DNA of 64,000 bases from the NCBI GenBank assembly GCA_030268105.1, contig BSDZ01000033.1, positions 569,501 through 633,500 on the forward strand, in the 5' to 3' direction. A program made the position numbers and the translations under genes. Of the stretch, positions 46,763 to 59,351 are shown in pieces. The stretch is from Volvox africanus. Its lineage: Eukaryota; Chlorophyta; Chlorophyceae; Chlamydomonadales; Volvocaceae. Numbering within the stretch: the first letter of the stretch is position 1; each line of letters begins with the position of its first letter. The notes below the pieces were generated by a model. That model searched no databases. It saw only the letters and a program-made list of their open reading frames with translations, and was not told the DNA's origin.

Positions 46763-47458
46763 GATATTCTGTGTTCTTTTTATCGTACCTAAGGCTTCAT
46801 GCAGTGGAGGGGGAGGGGCTGTGGAGGTTTAAACAGCTGGTGGGCAGTCGGACTTCATCAAGTGGTATTCATAGTCAGTGAGACTCCCAACTGCACACAT
46901 GGTATTTGTGCCTAGCATTTAGTCACTTAGCTATGTGATATTCTGTGTTCTTTTTATCGTACCTAAGGCTTCATGCAGTGGAGGGGGAGGGGCTGTGGAG
47001 GTTTAAACAGCTGGTGGGCAGTCGGACTTCATCAAGTGGTATTCATAGTCAGTGAGACTCCCAACTGCACACATGGTATTTGTGCCTAGCATTTAGTCAC
47101 TTAGCTATGTGATATTCTGTGTTCTTTTTATCGTACCTAAGGCTTCATGCAGTGGAGGGGGAGGGGCTGTGGAGGTTTAAACAGCTGGTGGGCAGTCGGA
47201 CTTCATCAAGTGGTATTCATAGTCAGTGAGACTCCCAACTGCACACATGGTATTTGTGCCTAGCATTTAGTCACTTAGCTATGTGATATTCTGTGTTCTT
47301 TTTATCGTACCTAAGGCTTCATGCAGTGGAGGGGGAGGGGCTGTGGAGGTTTAAACAGCTGGTGGGCAGTCGGACTTCATCAAGTGGTATTCATAGTCAG
47401 TGAGACTCCCAACTGCACACATGGTATTTGTGCCTAGCATTTAGTCACTTAGCTGTCA
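46763..47458. repeat. 174-bp minisatellite, 4 copies (unit 1)
   Basis: Copies start at 46763, 46937, 47111 and 47285 (gatattctgtg) and are essentially identical; the block ends at cttagctgtcatag. Confidence 0.97.
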
Positions 47459-48051
47459 TAGACCTGATATAGTTTTAGTTGCATCGTTTCTTATCTGCCA
47501 TTCATTAGTGGACCCTAACCAATAGGAGCGTGTCAAATGTGTTTGTTAGTGGATCTGAACCCTAGATGGTTGTCAACTGTTCATCATTGGATTCTGACCG
47601 ATAGGAGCTTGTGAACCGTGTTTGTTAATGGATCTGATTAATGAGCTATTTAACATCCTTCTCAAGTGATTAGGCTGGTGTCATAATCTGCCATGACGAC
47701 ATGGCATGTGACCAGTTTATTTACAGGGGACTCTCAACTAGACATGCCTGGGACAGCACAAAGGGGGAGGGCATGCGTGCCTCTGTGGGCGTGTGTGTGC
47801 ATATGCGTGTGTGCGCATGCATGTGCTGCAGGCATGTGCAATACCATGGTGTTCGAGCCTCGCAGTTGCTCACGAGTGGACGAGCAAGCAGCAGGCCTCT
47901 CCGTGACACCACATGTAAATCGTGCGATGCCTGGATGACCCTTTTTGAGTGTCTCAGTCTCCCCCTGAAGCAGAACAGAGGGGTGCTTTTTAGGTGTTAC
48001 ACTGTGGGCGACTTGTTCTGAAAACTTGGGAAGAACTGTTTGGATTTTACT

Positions 48052-48079
48052 CTGCATGGAGAGCTGTATCTCCATGCAG
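48052..48079. repeat. perfect 11-bp hairpin in array spacer
   Basis: CTGCATGGAGA (48052-48062), six-base loop GCTGTA, then TCTCCATGCAG (48069-48079). In units 2-4 the second base of the left arm is C, which breaks one pair near the stem base. Confidence 0.85.
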
Positions 48080-48973
48080 CGCTGCACAGCCAAATTGCAT
48101 TTTACTGCAGCAGGCTCTCACTAAGGTGTATGTATGTTCATACAAGGGTTCAACAATCGTTGGCATTATGACATTATGGTGCCCCAACTTGGGCGTCCAT
48201 GCCCATCATGGAGATGGCACCGGAAGGCCTTCGGCGTGCTCCATCTTTATTAATTTCAGGACACGTGATAGTGTACGGCAAGCTACCGTGGGCCACAGTC
48301 CAGTGGTCGCATTATGTAAGGAATTTCAGGACTTTAGATTCCCTACTATGGGGAAGACCAGTACTATACAAGGTGATAACCTTGCGCTCTTGGGGCCTCC
48401 GAACCGGTATTGGTGAAACACACACTTGTGCGGTGTTGATGTCTTTGAGCTTACGCGAGCTCAATTGTACCAATTGAAATTACAGTTCAATAGGAGCTCA
48501 AGAAATCCTTTGCGATGAACCTACGTAATCTGTTGTTCCAATGTACGGCCCGAAGCCACGAACAGCGGACCGATTATGGTAATACGGGGTTCTTATCGCC
48601 ACACGGAAGCGCCCCTACATTGCCATTCAAATTACTTTGCTTCAGTGTTACAACCGGATAAAGGAAAGCTGTGAAACCTTCGCCTTTAGACCTGATTATG
48701 CTCCGTCGCTCTACATAACCATAGCCCACCCTGTGTGACCCATTAACATCCTAACTAGTTATTTTAAAACCATTTTCCATAATTGCTTTCGAATTCCTTA
48801 GAGAGACTCCAAAGAACAGGCTTTGGCCTGTCAACACAACCGTTTGCCTCTAGACAAAACCTTAGTGTCGTTTATTGAGTAATACATCTCAACGATTTGC
48901 TTAGCGATAGTGCTTCATTGGACGCTTCGATTACCGGCTCCTTGACCACGACCCGGCTGTCCAGGCGTCAGCC

Positions 48974-51505
48974 ATGATCTCGCTGTTGGTGAAACTGGGC
49001 TTCAAGCCTAAGGATCGTGCTTATGAGAGGATCGACACAATCTCGGACACCAACAGCACCGCTAACGATAATGACAGCGTTATGAGCAACAGCAGCTGCC
49101 TAAATGGCAAAGCTGTAGAGCAGCCTGCAGGTGGAGTGGTCGTCACTCCTTTGCGTGAACTAATGAAGAAGTTTAGCCGCAAGTGGATTCCGACAGAAAA
49201 GGTGAATTCGTGTTGCTGTCTTTCCTGATGTTCAGTTCTAAGTAAGGCCAACTCCCATCAAGCCTGCCTTTCGTCGTCGTTTATGTTTTCTTCGATTCCG
49301 TCTTTTTTCGGTCATTCCGTGACATCCCATCCCTTCCACCTTTTCTGTCGCAGCCTCTTCAGCGGTTCGGGAAGCTCGAGGGCGAAGAATCCTTGACGTT
49401 GCAGGAGCGGTTGTCCGCGCGGCGCCTGCAAATAGCTGAGAAGGGGACTCTGCTTAAGGTCCTGCTATCCTGGGTGAGTTTGAGCTGATCAGGAGTTTGC
49501 TCCAGCAGTGGTGATGGGTGTTGAGATGCCTTGGGGGTCGCTTGTCTGACAGTCGCTCGATGTGATTGGGCCATGCGCCGACCCGCACCGCTTGCTGACT
49601 ATCGACCAACGTGTCGACCCCCCGTCTTTTGCGTGCGCACAACAGAAGGGCGCGCCCGAGAATCTTCACCAGGCCGGAGCCCAACTGGAAGCCCAGCCAG
49701 TTCCAGCAGCGCAGCAGGTGGTGGGTCAGACCTGACGCCTGAGGGGGTTCCGGGGAGGAGGTCGCCTTTCTCATACCAGTGCGCGGCTTGTGCTGCACTG
49801 TGTTGGTTGCAAAGTGCCTGCAGGAAAGCGCTTCTCAGGGGAGGCGAATGGGGAACATGGTTTCCGAGGGGAGGGGAGACGGACGGAGGGAGTTGCCCGA
49901 GGGGTGGGCTCATCATACATGTCGTTATTTTGTCGTCGTTCAGATGTCGCCGAAACTAATTTGTGTACATGCGCTTGTGTTTGGACGTCCAATACCCCCT
50001 CGGAAACACATCAAGATGCTTTCCGTGATGCAGATGTTCCATGTCTACGCACGTAAACGGTGCACTAACTGATGAAAAGCTTTTTTGTGTGTCTCGTTCT
50101 CTGCCAGCAGGAGCCGCAGCTGGAGAGTGAGGAGAACAACGTGCAGCAATGCGCGGGTGGCGTGATGGCCCCGTCGGGGTTGGCGGGAGCAGCGGCGGCC
50201 ATTGAGCTAGCATATCAGCGGTAGGTGCAGTGTATAACTAGGTGTACGGCGGAGTGACGTGGTAGTGCGTGGCGGTCTGAGTACGTGGCGGCAAATGCAT
50301 GAAGGCGTACGTGTTTCGGATGTGCGACTTCCTGTTTACCCGAAACCCACAATGCTGGGATCTCTTGCTTACACCTGCAACCCCACCCATGCCTTTTCCA
50401 TACAGGTTGGACGAGACCACCGAAGCTGAGGGCTTCGAGGGCTTCCAAGTCCAGGTGCGTGGGCAAGAAGTCATCGAAGCAACATAGTCTTATGTATACA
50501 AAACCCGACAACTGCTGGATGTTCGCTCTTTTATCTGCAGGTGTCAGATTTGATTTCGCAACTCGAGAAGCTGAGGTCGGGGGCCGCCATGATGGAGGCC
50601 AGGAAGGGGGGCCTTTCCGGGGCCTCTACAGACCTGCAGGGCAGCAGCATCACTGCCAAATTTGCCATCATCCCTGCCGCCAGCTGTCCTGCTATGGGCG
50701 CCACGAGTCCGCCTTCTGCAGTCGAAGTCGCAGATGCTGGTGCCGCTTCCATTTTCATCAACAAGGCTGCGCAGCAACCCCAGGAGTTGTACCAACCCCT
50801 GGAGCTCACGCAGCCACCAAAACCGCACCCGAAAACCCCAGAGCGGCGTCTGCCCCCTGAGGCACGGAACTGGGGTCTGCAGGACTGCCGGTCCTGGGCG
50901 GGGGAGCAGCATTGGTCGTCCTGGGCGGAGGTTCAGGCGTTTACCAAGACGCTTGAGCCGACCCTAGCAGAAGCCATTCGTGAAGCAAGTAAGTCTGGTG
51001 GTGTGCACGTCGCGCTCCATCTCATGCTAGCTAGGTGCATGGTTGTCATTGAGGGGTTGTCATTGTGTGAGGGGTTGTGAAAAGACACCCCTGAGTCTAG
51101 GTCTGCTGACTGGTTTGGCTCCCAAGTATCCTGTTCTATCTGCTGACTCAGCAGGCAGTGGGCCTTGCCACCTGCTGTCTGCCTGCACATCTAAGCGCAG
51201 CCCACCTTACATTAATTGATTTCTGGCACAGAGACGTTCGCTCTCCCCCACACACTTTGCCCTCTTTAGGCCTCGAGCACAATCCACTTGTTGCCTTCGG
51301 GAAGGAGCAGGCGGCAGCTCCAGCAATTTCCTATGTGCAGCTCAAGCTGATGGAGCTTTGTGGCTCCAATCGTTGGGGGACGGCGTCCATCAAGGCCGCC
51401 TCGCTTGAGGGGCCCCGCAAGAGGCGCCCTTTCTTGGCGGCCTTCCTAAGGGCTGCCAAGGGAATCACAGAGCCGTGTGTTCAGCGTGGGGGCATTCGGC
51501 TCTGA
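48974..51505 (+). CDS. array gene of unknown function, copy 2
   Basis: Same seven-exon structure as copy 1: 48974-49201, 49354-49473, 49646-49717, 50111-50220, 50406-50454, 50541-50988, 51270-51505. The sum is 1263 nt, exactly 421 codons (420 residues plus TGA), with every phase matching, which argues for a real, intact gene. It lacks the 10-base insertion found in an intron of copies 1 and 4. The protein ends ...GGIRL. Function unknown. Confidence 0.7.
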
Positions 51506-51951
51506 TCGAGCTGGGGCGGTTTTGCAGGAAGTGCACGCACTGATATGTACCTACTACCCTCCTTGCTAGCTAGCCGGATTGCTAGATGGTCATCTCGAGC
51601 CATCGATTTTGTTTGCCAAGTCGTGATGCTTAGCGTTGTTAAACACTGCACCCTTAATCGACGGTGACGTGGTTATTAAGAAAAGAGGGACTCAAGACAC
51701 CTAGAGCGGAACTAAAGGCTCTGAGGCCTGATGGTGACCGTGACCATGGCCGTAGTAGCACCAAGGGGCGGTGACTGGCTGAATAGCGCGGCACTTTACA
51801 TTACGAATGTTAGGGCTCTCGTGAGAGATGTCCGGTGTGGTGGCTTGCAGGTGGCTGCTGCGGCTTAGGCGTGATGTTAGGCTGGGGTTTGCAGGTTTGG
51901 TTAGCTTTCTCATGTACATGTTTGTTTTCGGGCACCCCCAGTTTTGTATGT

Positions 51952-52821
51952 GGTATTCTGTGTTCTTTTTATCGTACCTAAGGCTTCATGCAGTGGAGGG
52001 GGAGGGGCTGTGGAGGTTTAAACAGCTGGTGGGCAGTCGGACTTCATCAAGTGGTATTCATAGTCAGTGAGACTCCCAACTGCACACATGGTATTTGTGC
52101 CTAGCATTTAGTCACTTAGCTATGTGATATTCTGTGTTCTTTTTATCGTACCTAAGGCTTCATGCAGTGGAGGGGGAGGGGCTGTGGAGGTTTAAACAGC
52201 TGGTGGGCAGTCGGACTTCATCAAGTGGTATTCATAGTCAGTGAGACTCCCAACTGCACACATGGTATTTGTGCCTAGCATTTAGTCACTTAGCTATGTG
52301 ATATTCTGTGTTCTTTTTATCGTACCTAAGGCTTCATGCAGTGGAGGGGGAGGGGCTGTGGAGGTTTAAACAGCTGGTGGGCAGTCGGACTTCATCAAGT
52401 GGTATTCATAGTCAGTGAGACTCCCAACTGCACACATGGTATTTGTGCCTAGCATTTAGTCACTTAGCTATGTGATATTCTGTGTTCTTTTTATCGTACC
52501 TAAGGCTTCATGCAGTGGAGGGGGAGGGGCTGTGGAGGTTTAAACAGCTGGTGGGCAGTCGGACTTCATCAAGTGGTATTCATAGTCAGTGAGACTCCCA
52601 ACTGCACACATGGTATTTGTGCCTAGCATTTAGTCACTTAGCTATGTGATATTCTGTGTTCTTTTTATCGTACCTAAGGCTTCATGCAGTGGAGGGGGAG
52701 GGGCTGTGGAGGTTTAAACAGCTGGTGGGCAGTCGGACTTCATCAAGTGGTATTCATAGTCAGTGAGACTCCCAACTGCACACATGGTATTTGTGCCTAG
52801 CATTTAGTCACTTAGCTGTCA
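51952..52821. repeat. 174-bp minisatellite, 5 copies (unit 2)
   Basis: Copies start at 51952 (ggtattctg variant), 52126, 52300, 52474 and 52648. Only the first copy has the g-to-a alternative at its second base. Confidence 0.97.
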
Positions 52822-54336
52822 TAGACCTGATATAGTTTTAGTTGCATAGTTTCTTATCTGCCATTCATTAGTGGACCCTAACCAATAGGAGCGTGTCAAA
52901 CGTGTTTGTTAGTGGATCTGAACCCTAGATGGTTGTCAACTGTTCATCATTGGATTCTATCCGATAGGAGCTTGTGAACCGTGTTTGTTAATGGATCTGA
53001 TTAATGAGCTATTTAACATCCTTCTCAAGTGATTAGGCTGGTGTCATAATCTGCCATGACGACATGGCATGTGACCAGTTTATTTACAGGGGACTCTCAA
53101 CTAGACATGCCTGGGACAGCACAAAGGGGGAGGGCATGCGTGCCTCTGTGGGCGTGTGTGTGCATATGCGTGTGTGCGCATGCATGTGCTGCAGGCATGT
53201 GCAATACCATGGTGTTCGAGCCTCGCAGTTGCTCACGAGTGGACGAGCAAGCAGCAGGCCTCTCCGTGACACCACATGTAAATCGTGCGATGCCTGGATG
53301 ACCCTTTTTGAGTGTCTCAGTCTCCCCCTGAAGCAGAACAGAGGGGTGCTTTTTAGGTGTTACACTGTGGGCGACTTGTTCTGAAAACTTGGGAAGAACT
53401 GTTTGGATTTTACTCCGCATGGAGAGCTGTATCTCCATGCAGCGCTGCACAGCCAAATTGCATTTTACTGCAGCAGGCTCTCACTAAGGTGTATGTATGT
53501 TCATACAAGGGTTCAACAATCGTTGGCATTATGACATTATGGTGCCCCAACTTGGGCGTCCATGCCCATCATGGAGATGGCACCGGAAGGCCTTCGGCGT
53601 GCTCCATCTTTATTAATTTCAGGACACGTGATAGTGTACGGCAAGCTACCGTGGGCCACAGTCCAGTGGTCGCATTATGTAAGGAATTTCAGGACTTTAG
53701 ATTCCCTACTATGGGGAAGACCAGTACTATACAAGGTGATAACCTTGCGCTCTTGGGGCCTCCGAACCGGTATTGGTGAAACACACACTTGTGCGGTGTT
53801 GATGTCTTTGAGCTTACGCGAGCTCAATTGTACCAATTGAAATTACAGTTCAATAGGAGCTCAAGAAATCCTTTGCGATGAACCTACGTAATCTGTTGTT
53901 CCAATGTACGGCCCGAAGCCACGAACAGCGGACCGATTATGGTAATACGGGGTTCTTATCGCCACACGGAAGCGCCCCTACATTGCCATTCAAATTACTT
54001 TGCTTCAGTGTTACAACCGGATAAAGGAAAGCTGTGAAACCTTCGCCTTTAGACCTGATTATGCTCCGTCGCTCTACATAACCATAGCCCACCCTGTGTG
54101 ACCCATTAACATCCTAACTAGTTATTTTAAAACCATTTTCCATAATTGCTTTCGAATTCCTTAGAGAGACTCCAAAGAACAGGCTTTGGCCTGTCAACAC
54201 AACCGTTTGCCTCTAGACAAAACCTTAGTGTCGTTTATTGAGTAATACATCTCAACGATTTGCTTAGCGATAGTGCTTCATTGGACGCTTCGATTACCGG
54301 CTCCTTGACCACGACCCGGCTGTCCAGGCGTCAGCC

Positions 54337-56868
54337 ATGATCTCGCTGTTGGTGAAACTGGGCTTCAAGCCTAAGGATCGTGCTTATGAGAGGATCGACA
54401 CAATCTCGGACACCAACAGCACCGCTAACGATAATGACAGCGTTATGAGCAACAGCAGCTGCCTAAATGGCAAAGCTGTAGAGCAGCCTGCAGGTGGAGT
54501 GGTCGTCACTCCTTTGCGTGAACTAATGAAGAAGTTTAGCCGCAAGTGGATTCCGACAGAAAAGGTGAATTCGTGTTGCTGTCTTTCCTGATGTTCAGTT
54601 CTAAGTAAGGCCAACTCCCATCAAGCCTGCCTTTCGTCGTCGTTTATGTTTTCTTCGATTCCGTCTTTTTTCGGTCATTCCGTGACATCCCATCCCTTCC
54701 ACCTTTTCTGTCGCAGCCTCTTCAGCGGTTCGGGAAGCTCGAGGGCGAAGAATCCTTGACGTTGCAGGAGCGGTTGTCCGCGCGGCGCCTGCAAATAGCT
54801 GAGAAGGGGACTCTGCTTAAGGTCCTGCTATCCTGGGTGAGTTTGAGCTGATCAGGAGTTTGCTCCAGCAGTGGTGATGGGTGTTGAGATGCCTTGGGGG
54901 TCGCTTGTCTGACAGTCGCTCGATGTGATTGGGCCATGCGCCGACCCGCACCGCTTGCTGACTATCGACCAACGTGTCGACCCCCCGTCTTTTGCGTGCG
55001 CACAACAGAAGGGCGCGCCCGAGAATCTTCACCAGGCCGGAGCCCAACTGGAAGCCCAGCCAGTTCCAGCAGCGCAGCAGGTGGTGGGTCAGACCTGACG
55101 CCTGAGGGGGTTCCGGGGAGGAGGTCGCCTTTCTCATACCAGTGCGCGGCTTGTGCTGCACTGTGTTGGTTGCAAAGTGCCTGCAGGAAAGCGCTTCTCA
55201 GGGGAGGCGAATGGGGAACATGGTTTCCGAGGGGAGGGGAGACGGACGGAGGGAGTTGCCCGAGGGGTGGGCTCATCATACATGTCGTTATTTTGTCGTC
55301 GTTCAGATGTCGCCGAAACTAATTTGTGTACATGCGCTTGTGTTTGGACGTCCAATACCCCCTCGGAAACACATCAAGATGCTTTCCGTGATGCAGATGT
55401 TCCATGTCTACGCACGTAAACGGTGCACTAACTGATGAAAAGCTTTTTTGTGTGTCTCGTTCTCTGCCAGCAGGAGCCGCAGCTGGAGAGTGAGGAGAAC
55501 AACGTGCAGCAATGCGCGGGTGGCGTGATGGCCCCGTCGGGGTTGGCGGGAGCAGCGGCGGCCATTGAGCTAGCATATCAGCGGTAGGTGCAGTGTATAA
55601 CTAGGTGTACGGCGGAGTGACGTGGTAGTGCGTGGCGGTCTGAGTACGTGGCGGCAAATGCATGAAGGCGTACGTGTTTCGGATGTGCGACTTCCTGTTT
55701 ACCCGAAACCCACAATGCTGGGATCTCTTGCTTACACCTGCAACCCCACCCATGCCTTTTCCATACAGGTTGGACGAGACCACCGAAGCTGAGGGCTTCG
55801 AGGGCTTCCAAGTCCAGGTGCGTGGGCAAGAAGTCATCGAAGCAACATAGTCTTATGTATACAAAACCCGACAACTGCTGGATGTTCGCTCTTTTATCTG
55901 CAGGTGTCAGATTTGATTTCGCAACTCGAGAAGCTGAGGTCGGGGGCCGCCATGATGGAGGCCAGGAAGGGGGGCCTTTCCGGGGCCTCTACAGACCTGC
56001 AGGGCAGCAGCATCACTGCCAAATTTGCCATCATCCCTGCCGCCAGCTGTCCTGCTATGGGCGCCACGAGTCCGCCTTCTGCAGTCGAAGTCGCAGATGC
56101 TGGTGCCGCTTCCATTTTCATCAACAAGGCTGCGCAGCAACCCCAGGAGTTGTACCAACCCCTGGAGCTCACGCAGCCACCAAAACCGCACCCGAAAACC
56201 CCAGAGCGGCGTCTGCCCCCTGAGGCACGGAACTGGGGTCTGCAGGACTGCCGGTCCTGGGCGGGGGAGCAGCATTGGTCGTCCTGGGCGGAGGTTCAGG
56301 CGTTTACCAAGACGCTTGAGCCGACCCTAGCAGAAGCCATTCGTGAAGCAAGTAAGTCTGGTGGTGTGCACGTCGCGCTCCATCTCATGCTAGCTAGGTG
56401 CATGGTTGTCATTGAGGGGTTGTCATTGTGTGAGGGGTTGTGAAAAGACACCCCTGAGTCTAGGTCTGCTGACTGGTTTGGCTCCCAAGTATCCTGTTCT
56501 ATCTGCTGACTCAGCAGGCAGTGGGCCTTGCCACCTGCTGTCTGCCTGCACATCTAAGCGCAGCCCACCTTACATGAATTGATTTCTGGCACAGAGACGT
56601 TCGCTCTCCCCCACACACTTTGCCCTCTTTAGGCCTCGAGCACAATCCACTTGTTGCCTTCGGGAAGGAGCAGGCGGCAGCTCCAGCAATTTCCTATGTG
56701 CAGCTCAAGCTGATGGAGCTTTGTGGCTCCAATCGTTGGGGGACGGCGTCCATCAAGGCCGCCTCGCTTGAGGGGCCCCGCAAGAGGCGCCCTTTCTTGG
56801 CGGCCTTCCTAAGGGCTGCCAAGGGAATCACAGAGCCGTGTGTTCAGCGTGGGGGCATTCGGCTCTGA
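54337..56868 (+). CDS. array gene of unknown function, copy 3
   Basis: Exons 54337-54564, 54717-54836, 55009-55080, 55474-55583, 55769-55817, 55904-56351, 56633-56868; same 420-residue product as copy 2 as far as I compared. Private variants lie outside the exons, for example acatgaattg at about 56574 (others acattaattg) and acgtatg at about 57166 (others acgaatg). Confidence 0.7.
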
Positions 56869-57314
56869 TCGAGCTGGGGCGGTTTTGCAGGAAGTGCACG
56901 CACTGATATGTACCTACTACCCTCCTTGCTAGCTAGCCGGATTGCTAGATGGTCATCTCGAGCCATCGATTTTGTTTGCCAAGTCGTGATGCTTAGCGTT
57001 GTTAAACACTGCACCCTTAATCGACGGTGACGTGGTTATTAAGAAAAGAGGGACTCAAGACACCTAGAGCGGAACTAAAGGCTCTGAGGCCTGATGGTGA
57101 CCGTGACCATGGCCGTAGTAGCACCAAGGGGCGGTGACTGGCTGAATAGCGCGGCACTTTACATTACGTATGTTAGGGCTCTCGTGAGAGATGTCCGGTG
57201 TGGTGGCTTGCAGGTGGCTGCTGCGGCTTAGGCGTGATGTTAGGCTGGGGTTTGCAGGTTTGGTTAGCTTTCTCATGTACATGTTTGTTTTCGGGCACCC
57301 CCAGTTTTGTATGT

Positions 57315-57836
57315 GGTATTCTGTGTTCTTTTTATCGTACCTAAGGCTTCATGCAGTGGAGGGGGAGGGGCTGTGGAGGTTTAAACAGCTGGTGGGCAGT
57401 CGGACTTCATCAAGTGGTATTCATAGTCAGTGAGACTCCCAACTGCACACATGGTATTTGTGCCTAGCATTTAGTCACTTAGCTATGTGATATTCTGTGT
57501 TCTTTTTATCGTACCTAAGGCTTCATGCAGTGGAGGGGGAGGGGCTGTGGAGGTTTAAACAGCTGGTGGGCAGTCGGACTTCATCAAGTGGTATTCATAG
57601 TCAGTGAGACTCCCAACTGCACACATGGTATTTGTGCCTAGCATTTAGTCACTTAGCTATGTGATATTCTGTGTTCTTTTTATCGTACCTAAGGCTTCAT
57701 GCAGTGGAGGGGGAGGGGCTGTGGAGGTTTAAACAGCTGGTGGGCAGTCGGACTTCATCAAGTGGTATTCATAGTCAGTGAGACTCCCAACTGCACACAT
57801 GGTATTTGTGCCTAGCATTTAGTCACTTAGCTGTCA
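57315..57836. repeat. 174-bp minisatellite, 3 copies (unit 3)
   Basis: Copies start at 57315 (ggtattctg variant), 57489 and 57663. Confidence 0.97.
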
Positions 57837-59351
57837 TAGACCTGATATAGTTTTAGTTGCATCGTTTCTTATCTGCCATTCATTAGTGGACCCTAACCAA
57901 TAGGAGCGTGTCAAACGTGTTTGTTAGTGGATCTGAACCCTAGATGGTTGTCAACTGTTCATCATTGGATTCTGACCGATAGGAGCTTGTGAACCGTGTT
58001 TGTTAATGGATCTGATTAATGAGCTATTTAACATCCTTCTCAAGTGATTAGGCTGGTGTCATAATCTGCCATGACGACATGGCATGTGACCAGTTTATTT
58101 ACAGGGGACTCTCAACTAGACATGCCTGGGACAGCACAAAGGGGGAGGGCATGCGTGCCTCTGTGGGCGTGTGTGTGCATATGCGTGTGTGCGCATGCAT
58201 GTGCTGCAGGCATGTGCAATACCATGGTGTTCGAGCCTCGCAGTTGCTCACGAGTGGACGAGCAAGCAGCAGGCCTCTCCGTGACACCACATGTAAATCG
58301 TGCGATGCCTGGATGACCCTTTTTGAGTGTCTCAGTCTCCCCCTGAAGCAGAACAGAGGGGTGCTTTTTAGGTGTTACACTGTGGGCGACTTGTTCTGAA
58401 AACTTGGGAAGAACTGTTTGGATTTTACTCCGCATGGAGAGCTGTATCTCCATGCAGCGCTGCACAGCCAAATTGCATTTTACTGCAGCAGGCTCTCACT
58501 AAGGTGTATGTATGTTCATACAAGGGTTCAACAATCGTTGGCATTATGACATTATGGTGCCCCAACTTGGGCGTCCATGCCCATCATGGAGATGGCACCG
58601 GAAGGCCTTCGGCGTGCTCCATCTTTATTAATTTCAGGACACGTGATAGTGTACGGCAAGCTACCGTGGGCCACAGTCCAGTGGTCGCATTATGTAAGGA
58701 ATTTCAGGACTTTAGATTCCCTACTATGGGGAAGACCAGTACTATACAAGGTGATAACCTTGCGCTCTTGGGGCCTCCGAACCGGTATTGGTGAAACACA
58801 CACTTGTGCGGTGTTGATGTCTTTGAGCTTACGCGAGCTCAATTGTACCAATTGAAATTACAGTTCAATAGGAGCTCAAGAAATCCTTTGCGATGAACCT
58901 ACGTAATCTGTTGTTCCAATGTACGGCCCGAAGCCACGAACAGCGGACCGATTATGGTAATACGGGGTTCTTATCGCCACACGGAAGCGCCCCTACATTG
59001 CCATTCAAATTACTTTGCTTCAGTGTTACAACCGGATAAAGGAAAGCTGTGAAACCTTCGCCTTTAGACCTGATTATGCTCCGTCGCTCTACATAACCAT
59101 AGCCCACCCTGTGTGACCCATTAACATCCTAACTAGTTATTTTAAAACCATTTTCCATAATTGCTTTCGAATTCCTTAGAGAGACTCCAAAGAACAGGCT
59201 TTGGCCTGTCAACACAACCGTTTGCCTCTAGACAAAACCTTAGTGTCGTTTATTGAGTAATACATCTCAACGATTTGCTTAGCGATAGTGCTTCATTGGA
59301 CGCTTCGATTACCGGCTCCTTGACCACGACCCGGCTGTCCAGGCGTCAGCC

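Noticed and set aside
47994..48416. 140-codon open frame in the array spacer
   Set aside because: No family features; it crosses unit spacer and the 5' region of the next unit and is repeated only because the whole unit is repeated.
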